Of a stretch of DNA of 64,000 nt, positions 56,911 to 64,000 are shown piece by piece. Under the pieces are notes generated by a model. The model was not told where the DNA came from, did no database searches, and saw only the letters and a program-made list of their open reading frames with translations. Within the stretch, counting starts at the first letter, position 1, and the number at the start of each line of letters is the position of its first letter. A program made the position numbers and the translations under genes. The stretch is from Boswellia sacra. Taxonomy: Eukaryota; Streptophyta; Magnoliopsida; Sapindales; Burseraceae. The stretch covers positions 303,928-367,927 of the forward strand of contig SNVD02009150.1 in NCBI GenBank assembly GCA_013180625.2. Reading direction: 5' to 3'.

Positions 56911-57110
56911 TCTCCCCCTTTTTGATGATGATAAACCATTGATTGCTTTAAAATAATATCTAAAATAAAGAATGAAAATAAAATCAAGAATGAACAAAAA
57001 AAATGACACTTGTTATGAATATAAGCAATCCAACTATTTCTCCCCCTTTTGTTATCATCAAAATAATGTAATCAAATTAACTACTCCCCCTAAATATATT
57101 CTCCCCCTTA
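56911..57110 (-). other. multiple polypurine tracts
   Basis: On the minus strand AAAAAGGGGGAGA (56911-56923) abuts the LTR. Further G-rich purine tracts (AAAAGGGGGAGAAA, TTAGGGGGAGTAG, AAGGGGGAGAA) lie between about 57040 and 57105. Several tracts upstream of the 3' LTR are characteristic of Sireviruses. Confidence 0.8.
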
Positions 57111-57234
57111 ACATATGCTACCATTCAAAAATTATCATATTAAAGCAAAATTAAGACATATCCAACATGCCTAATTCTCTTCTAATTATGCAAAAACTAT
57201 CTTGACTAAGGGGTTTAGTAAATATATCAGCTAA

Positions 57235-58720
57235 TTATTTATCGGTGGGAACAAATTCTAAAGAAATATTACCTTTTTGCATATAATCTCGAATAAAATG
57301 ATGTCTAATCTCTATATGCTTAGTCCTAGAGTATTGTATGGGATTTTTTGAAATGTTGATGGCACTTGTATTGTCACATTTGATGGGAATATGATCAAAT
57401 ACCATACCATAATCTTTTAAAATTTGTTTCATCCAAAGAGATTGTGCACAACAACTTCCTATTGCAATATACTCGTCTTCCACGATTGATAAGGCAATAG
57501 AATTTTATTTTGTACTAAACCATGAGACTAATGCATGTCCTAGAAAATGGCAAGAGCCACTAGTACTCTTTCTATCAAAAAGACTTCCAGCAAAGTCCGC
57601 ATCGGAATAACTAATTAGATCAAAATTATCACACTTAGAATACCAAAGACCTAGATTTATGATTCCAAGAAGATATCTAAATATCCTTTTGACATGAGAT
57701 TCCTTTGGACAAGATTGAAATCTAGCACACATACACACACTAAACATAATATCAGGTCTACTAGCAGTTAAATACAAAAGAGAGCCAATCATACCTCGAT
57801 ATTTTATTACCTCAACATCTTTTCCTTTCTCATCCTTGTCAAGCTTGGTTAATGTACTCATAGGTGTGTTATATGTCCTTGAATTATCCATGCCAAACTT
57901 ATTGAGAAGATCACTTGTGTATTTACCTGATTAATGAAGATCCCATCTATTGATTGCTTGATTTGAAGTCCAAGAAAAAAATTTAATTCTCCCATTAAGC
58001 TCATTTCAAATTCTTGTTGCATGCACTTGAAAAATTCCTCACACATAGAGACATTAGTAGCACCAAATATAATATCATCAACATAGATTTGAACAATTAA
58101 TAAATCATCATTTTTTGTTTTAACAAAATGAGTAGTATCAACTTTTTTCATTTCGAAACCATTATCAATGAGAAATTTGCTCAATCTATCATACCATGCT
58201 CTTGGTGCTTGTTTTAAGCCATAAAGTGCCTTTTTGAGTTTGAAAACATGGTTTGAAAAATCATGATTTTGAAACCAAGAGGTTGCTCTACATATACTTC
58301 CTCCATAATGTAACCATTTAAAAATGCACTTTCGACATCCATTTGATATAATGTAAAATTTTTATAACATGCAAATGCACACAACATTCTAATTGATTCT
58401 AATCTAGCAACTGGTGCAAAGGTTTCCTCATAATCAATACCTTCTTCATGATTGTATCCTTGAGCAACAAGTCTAGCTTTGTTTCTAATAATGGTGCCGT
58501 TTTCATCTACTTTATTTCTAAAAATCCATTTAGTGCCTATAATAGAATGATTTTTGGGTCTAGGGACTAATTCCTAAACTTGATTTCTCTCAAATTGATT
58601 CAATTCTTCTTGCATAGCCAAAATCTAACTTTCGTCATTTTCGGCTTCTTTAAAAGATTTTGGTTCAAATTGAGAGACAAAAGCAAAATGATTACAAAAG
58701 TTCTTAAAAGAAGATATAGT
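57235..58720 (-). pseudogene. Sirevirus reverse transcriptase and RNase H, broken
   Basis: The reverse transcriptase runs from about 58700 ([20 protein letters not shown], then [14 protein letters not shown] and [13 protein letters not shown]), through a frameshift after 'QPLGFK', to IVQIYVDDIIFGATN, the catalytic box, at 58090-58050. RNase H follows: GSLLYLTASRPDIMF, DADFAGSLFDRKSTSGSCHF and, after another break, EDEYIAIGSCCAQSLWMKQI, then RTKHIEIRHHFIRDYMQKG. Stops and frameshifts separate at least four pieces. Confidence 0.88.
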
Positions 58721-58914
58721 TTTCATACCTTATGATGGTTCACCAATAATGAGATCTTTAGGGTGAGCTTTTGCATACCTCCATTCCTTTGGTAATTCTT
58801 AGGAAGAATCATTTACTTCCTCAAGCTTTTCTTGTTGAAGTTGTAATTCATCTTGGCTCTTTTCATCGAGCCTTGATTCCTTGATTTGCCTTTCTACCTC
58901 AACAATATCATCAT

Positions 58915-59667
58915 CTAAATTCTTTGAAGAAATACATGAGTTTCATCAAATTCAACATGCATAGATTCTTCAATAGTAAGAGTCTTTTTATTAAAAACTC
59001 TATATGCTTTACTATGGTTGGAGTAGCCCACAAAAATTCCAACATCGGCTTTTGCATCAAATTTTTCAAGGTTATCCTTAGTGTTTACAATAAAACATTT
59101 ACATCCAAAAACTTTAAAAAATCCAATGTTGGGTTTTCTTCCTTTCCAAAGTTCATAAGGAGTTTTCTTTATTAAAGCTCTAACATGGACTCTATTGATT
59201 ATAAAGCATGCGGTATTAACGGCTTCGGCCCAAAAATATTTTGGCAAATTATTTTCAAGTAACATGGTCCTAGCCATTTCTTGGATAGTCCTATTTTTCC
59301 TTTCAACGACACCATTTTGTTGTGGAGTTCTAGGTGAGGAAAAATTATGCTCAAAACCATTTTCATTACAAAGATTTTCAAATGCAACATTGTCTACTTC
59401 ACCACCATGATCACTCCTAATGGACACAATAGAATATCCTTTTTGATTTTGGACTCTTTTTGCAAATTTTGAAAAAGCTTGTATGGCCTCATTTTTAGTT
59501 TTCAAGAATAATACCCAAGTGAATCTTGAATAATCATCCACAATAACAAAAACATAATACTTTCCACCAAGGCTTTGAGTTCTTGATGGTCCAAATAAAT
59601 CCAAATGAAGTAATTGTAGAGGTTTATTTGTTGAAATAAATTTCTTTTGTTTAAAAGAAGTTCTCAA
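58915..59667 (-). pseudogene. Sirevirus integrase, 250-codon open piece
   Basis: This is an rve-type integrase core that inserts the cDNA: LLHLDLFGPSRT, then VIVDDYSRFTWVLFLKTKNE (first catalytic Asp region), SIRSDHGGEVDN (second Asp) and SPRTPQQNGVVERKNRTIQE (catalytic Glu). The catalytic D-D-E residues are present. The following GKKPNIGFFKVFGC-like block (GRKPNIGFFKVFGCKCFIVN) is the usual C-terminal part. This piece is open but cut off from the protease and polymerase by stops. Confidence 0.85.
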
Positions 59668-59756
59668 TTGTTTTCCAAATTGACAAACATCACAAATCTT
59701 ATCTTTTTCAAATTTTATTTTTAGAAGATCATCACCTAAATCATTTTTAGAAATTT

Positions 59757-60190
59757 TTAAATTGTGTCCATGCTAGCATGACCTAGCCTTCTATGCCATA
59801 ACCTCGCATCATGATTAACAATGGAATAATTTTCTACATGATTATTAACATCAATATCAATTGTATAAATATTACCACATCTATTACCAACAAATAATGT
59901 CTTATTGTTACTAACATCCTTAATCACACATCTATTAGGCTCAAAAGTAACAAAATATCCCTTATCACACAATTGACTAATGCTAATCAAATCATGTTTT
60001 AAACCATGAACAAGCAAAACATCTTTAATAATAGGTGAAGAAGGGTTACCAATATCACGATGTCCCATTACCCTTCCTTTGGCATTATCACCGAATGTCA
60101 CATATCCTCCTTTATTCATGATTAATCTTGAGAACTTGGAGGCATCTCCGGTCATATGCCTTGAGCATCCACTATCTAAGTACCACTTGT
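59757..60190 (-). pseudogene. Sirevirus protease end and GAG-pre-integrase
   Basis: The protease active site YLDSGCSRHMTGD is at about 60185-60147. The frame continues to LVHGLKHDLISISQLCDKGY and ends in DARLWHRRLGHASMDTI, the integrase zinc-binding (HHCC) start. A stop follows shortly before the integrase core. Confidence 0.82.
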
Positions 60191-61582
60191 GTTTACCACT
60201 CCTTTGTCTCTACAATCAACATTCAATGAGTAACTTTTTGGTACCCAAAAGTTCTTGGGTCCTTGGGAGTTAGTTTTGGTACTTTTTGGAACCCATATTT
60301 GTTTCAAATTAGGATTTCTCTTAATATAGCAAGAATGCACTTTGTGTCCTTTTCTTCCACAATAAGTACATGAATGATTAGGATTATTCCTAGAAGATGC
60401 ATGAACAAAATAGTTTTTAAAATAGTTTTGAGTTTTATGAGTTTTATATCCTAATCCTCTTTTATCAAAAACACACCTTTGGTTTTGTAACATAGAATTC
60501 AAATTTTTTGTGCTTTTTTGTAAAACTATCAACAATATTTCTTAAGTCATTATTTTCCTTTTTCAAAATAACATTTTCTTTCTCTAATTTATCAAAATCC
60601 TTTTGTTTTAAAATCTCATTTTCAGTTTTTAATAAATGTATTTGATTTTCCAAACTTTCAAAATCTTTTGCTTTAAAATTTCATTTTCATTTTCTAAAAC
60701 TTCATTTATTTCCACCAACTCTTCTAATTGAGATAACATGATTTTTGACTTCTTTTTGAAAGTATTGATTTTTGAATTTTGTTTATTAACTTGCACATGT
60801 AAATTTTGGAATGCTTCAAGTAATTCATCATATGAAAGCTTAGGATCATGGTTTAGAATACTTATCTCAGTTTCTCTTAAAGCCATGAAGCACATGTTTG
60901 CCACTTGGCAATCTTCTTCTTCATTCTCCTTCAAGGTGATTTCATGAGTCATGAGAGAACCCATAAGTTCTTCTAATGGTAGTTTGATGAGGTCCTTTGC
61001 TTCCTGCATTGCCGTCACCTTTGGCTCCCAAGATTTTTGTAGACACCTAAGAATCTTTCTCACAATTTCAACATTAGAATAAGATTTACCAAGAGATTTC
61101 AAACTATTAATAATATCCGTAAATCTAGTAAACATTTCAGAAATTGATTCATCTGATTTCATCTTAAAAAGCCCATAACTATGAACTAGCATACTAATTT
61201 TGGATTCTTTAACTTGACTAGTTCCTTCATGAGTTACTTCAAGTGTGTGCCATATTTCTTGTGCCGTAAAACAAGTAGATATTCTATTAAACTCATTTCT
61301 ATCTAGAGCACAATACAACACATTCATAGCTTTAGCATTCAAACTGAATTTCTTTTTATCATCTTCACTAAACTCTTTAGGTTCTTTAAGCATGCATTCC
61401 CCATTTTCAATTTTGGTAGGAATAAAAGGTCTTTCCAAAACAATGGACCACAAATCATAATCAAAAGATTTCAAGAAAATACTCATTCTAGTTTTCCAAT
61501 AAGAGTAATCACTTCCATTAAAACATGGAGGTCTAGAGATAGAAAGTCCCTCAACATATGAAGTTGAATTAAAAGTTGCCAT
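60176..61582 (-). pseudogene. Sirevirus gag, nearly complete but frameshifted
   Basis: From an ATG at 61582 the frame gives GLSISRPPCFNGSDYSYWKT and then the UBN2 capsid region AQEIWHTLEVTHEGTSQVKE, YGLFKMKSDESISEMFTRFT and LRCLQKSWEPKVTAMQEAKD. A leucine/lysine-rich coiled coil follows (LEELVEINEVLENENEILKQ). A frameshift at about 60630 moves to the next piece, and the CCHC knuckle CTYCGRKGHKVHSC is at about 60389-60348. Length and order are as in the family. Confidence 0.85.
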
Positions 61583-61624
61583 AGCTCAAAATCGATTAAG
61601 ATTTAAAAAAAAATAAGCAACCTT

Positions 61625-61636
61625 GCTCTGATACCA
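61625..61636 (-). other. primer binding site (initiator Met tRNA)
   Basis: TGGTATCAGAGC on the minus strand, two bases after the 5' LTR. Confidence 0.9.
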
Positions 61637-61638
61637 CT

Positions 61639-63447
61639 TGTTGACCCAAGTATGGCAACCCAAGAGGGGGGGTGATGGGTTTTTTTATTTATAATACGGA
61701 ATTAGAAAAACTTTTCTTGAAAGATCAAATTATTTAATCTTTTCTTTATTAAGAGACAGAGGTGAAGAAGATGAAATTAGAATTTATCAAAGATGCAATC
61801 AAAACATTAATAATAATGAACAATCACAAAGTGCAAGTAAATGTAAAGAGGAAAGGGATAGAGAGAATGCAAACTCAATTTACGTGGTTCGGCAAACCTT
61901 GCCTACGTCCACGAGCTCCTAGCTCCACAAGCTAGGCTTTCCACTAAGTTGTAGAACTCTTTACAACTTGCTTGATGAACAACCCTCCCAAGACTTTATC
62001 TTCCAATCTCTTGATAACACCACCCAAGAGGTTCTTCTGATGAAAACCTCACCAAGGCACGTTTCAACCCCTTGATAACCACACACCAAGCTTTCTTCTT
62101 TGATGAACAACCTCACCAAGGCAACTTTCCTCAACTCTTGATAGCACCACACCAAGAGTTCTTCTTGATGAACAACCTCACCAAGGAAACTTTCTTCAAC
62201 TCTTGATAACACACAACAATAGTTCTCTCAAGGATAACTATTATCCTTTACAAGAATATCTCACTCTCACCACAATACAAGAACAAGGTTAATTTTTACA
62301 ACAAAAGTACAACTCTCTTCAAAGAGTAGATACAGAATATAAAAGCTCTCTAGATTTGATATTTCTCTTGTTTTTTGCTTGATAGATGCTTCTCTTGCTC
62401 TTCTTGAATGCATGGGAGAGGGCTCCTTTTATCGGCAATAGGATGAACTTAATCAAGTGGAAGAACACCATCTCCAAATTTTCTGCCCCACCATAAAAAC
62501 TATAATTTTGTCTATCATTTTTGTCAATGTTTCATTTGAAATTTGAAAATCTACAAAACATAAGAAATCTGAAAATTTGAATAAGCTTTCCAACGCATCA
62601 AGAATCAAGTCATTTAGATATCTGTAGCTCAAGATATGACCAAAACACCATTCGGTGCTTACGTGACTTGATTTTTCTTTCTTGTGTCAGTCCACCAAAT
62701 TGAATGATAATTCTGTCAGCCTTCCGTTTGAAATTTGAATTTCTTCAAAACATGAAAGATCTGCATATTTTAATACTCTTTCCAAAACATTAAGAATCAA
62801 AGCATTTGGATATCTCTATCTTAAGATATGGCCAAAACACCATTCGGTGCTCATGTGAGTTGATTTTCTTCTTTGTGTCAGTCCACCGAATTGCATGTCA
62901 ATTATGTCGGCCTTCTGTTTGAAATTTGAATTTTTTCAAAACATATGAAATGTTTCTCATTAAGTCATCTTTCCAATGCCGTAAGAATCAAGTCATTTTG
63001 ATTTTTCTAGCTCAAGATATGTCCAAAGGAGTATTCGGTGCTCATGTCAGCTGCTTCCATTTGTCTTTCAACTTGCATGATGATTTGGACAACCTTGCAC
63101 TTGAAATTTGAATTTCATTAAAACATATGAAATGTTGTAAATTGAGTAAGCTTTCCAAAGGCTCAAGAATCACGTCATTTAGATATTTGTAGAGATATAT
63201 ATGACCAATTGATTGAACATTGCTCATGTGTCATATTCCTTGAGTCAAATCCTTGTTCTTAAGCTTTGGTTGCCTTATACAGGTGAGTCTTCTCCTTACT
63301 GTCACACTTCATTTTAATAAGCCTCTTTTTGATTTTAAAATTATTTCAATGATCTTATTCTTGCACATAAATAAACATGTTAGTAAATCTCAATTAATCA
63401 ATGTGTATTGTTATCATCAAAATTATCATGTAGCCTTAGGGCTAACA
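61639..63447 (-). repeat. 5' LTR of the Sirevirus element
   Basis: On the plus strand it runs TGTTGACCCAAG...GGGCTAACA, colinear with the LTR at 55174-56909 including both internal tandem families, but with many substitutions and indels. Confidence 0.85.
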
Positions 63448-64000
63448 ATAACAAGTGCCATTCTTTTTGCTTATTGTTAATTTTATTTTCATTCTTGATT
63501 TTAGATTATATTTTAAAGCAATCAATGGTTTGTCATCATCAAAAAGGGGGAGATTATTAGCCCTAAGGCTACATGATAATTTTGATGATAATAATATACA
63601 TTGATTCATTGAGATTTACTAACATGTTTATTTATGTGCAAGAGTAATATCATTAAAATAATTGTAAAATCAAGAAAAGGCTTATTACAATGAAGTGTTG
63701 AAGCTAAGAAGAAGACTACATGTTAAAGGCACCAAAGTTTAAGAACAAGGTTTGATTCAAAGAATGTGACACATGAGTAATGTCCAATCAATTGGTCATA
63801 TATTTCTCTACAGATGTCCAAATGATATGATTCTTGAGCCTTTGGAAAGCTTCTCAATTTATAACATTTCATAAGTTTTAAAGAAATTTAAATTTCAAGT
63901 GTAAGATTGTCCAAATCATCATGCAAGTTGAAAGACAAATGAAAACAGCTGACATGAGCACCAAATACTCTTTTGGACATATCTTGAGCTAGAAAAATCA
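63448..64000 (+). mobile_element. 3' end of a second Sirevirus copy, opposite strand, cut by window
   Basis: 63448-63543 matches, in reverse, the stretch just inside the 3' LTR of the first copy (57020-56924: ATAACAAGTG, then AAAGCAATCAATGGTT). A polypurine tract AAAAAGGGGGAGA follows at 63543-63555. From 63557 the LTR starts (TATTAGCCCTAAGGCTACAT) and continues off the window. Only about 100 bp of its internal part remains. Confidence 0.8.

Larger units (their letters stand above)
55174..63447 (-). mobile_element. Sirevirus-type Ty1-copia element, degenerate, 8.3 kb
   Basis: Minus-strand order is 5' LTR (63447-61639), primer site, gag, protease, integrase, reverse transcriptase, RNase H, several polypurine tracts, then the 3' LTR (56909-55174). 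The repeated AAGGGGGAGA tracts before the 3' LTR and the UBN2-type gag are Sirevirus hallmarks. Frames are broken by stops and frameshifts. The LTRs differ in length (1736 and 1809 bp) and at many bases, so it is old. No target duplication is seen (ATTGG against ATAAC): the right neighbour is another element of the same family in opposite orientation. Confidence 0.85.

Noticed and set aside
55174..63447. Treating the Sirevirus as potentially functional because of the 250-codon integrase and 317-codon gag frames
   Set aside because: Frameshifts in gag and reverse transcriptase, stops between domains and strongly diverged LTRs show that it is dead.

Overview
The window is nuclear DNA of a flowering plant, almost certainly a eudicot. 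It is AT-rich, and recognisable coding sequence is carried by spliced, intron-containing gene fragments with GT..AG borders and by plant transposable elements: Ty1-copia with initiator-Met tRNA primer sites, a Sirevirus, a gag-only LTR element, CACTA, PIF/Harbinger and a LINE. I see no clearly intact host gene. The only long uninterrupted reading frame (about 700 codons) belongs to an LTR retrotransposon. The region reads as transposon-rich, gene-poor chromatin in which host sequences survive as pseudogenes or captured fragments.

Layout. 1-2177: 5' part of a copia element on the minus strand (broken UBN2-type gag, primer site, 1.24-kb LTR with a short-period repeat). 3807-6198: two plus-strand exons of a histidyl-tRNA synthetase pseudogene, whose intron holds a 1.4-kb PIF/Harbinger element with perfect TTA duplications. 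7743-8000: a small CACTA-like piece. 8396-14844: a minus-strand CYP71-type P450 pseudogene split by two plus-strand copia copies that share one LTR. 16.2-23.4 kb: MITEs, a truncated LINE and two diverged copies of an unidentified 0.65-kb segment.

23461-39555 is the centre of interest. A 16-kb unit has CACTA-type ends (CACTACAAGAAA, then AATATTTGAC at the same offset at both ends). It contains a second, complete 5.3-kb CACTA element (24483-29771, CAA duplication). Beyond that lie exon-intron fragments of at least six unrelated host genes, all on the minus strand. From right to left these are a DUF620-like protein, a GMI1/SMCHD1-like GHKL ATPase, a DExH-box RNA helicase, an HGSNAT-like acyltransferase, an organellar-type valyl-tRNA synthetase and the TOR kinase. 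This is the signature of a gene-capturing (Pack-) CACTA transposon.

41.0-44.3 kb: a B3/DUF313 pseudogene and a 540-bp tandem duplication. 45521-48741: a very young LTR element coding only gag plus aspartic protease (TR-GAG type). 51452-52278: the C-terminal exons of a CUE-domain protein. 52695-54902: two clusters of an unusual palindromic repeat (core GCACGACC-N-GGTCGTGC). 55174-63447: a degenerate Sirevirus on the minus strand. 63448-64000: the 3' end of a second copy of the same family, in the opposite orientation.

No host pathway is encoded. The genes 'work together' only as transposon modules and as a possible chimeric transcript of captured exons. Family names rest on motif recognition by eye, and no database search was run.
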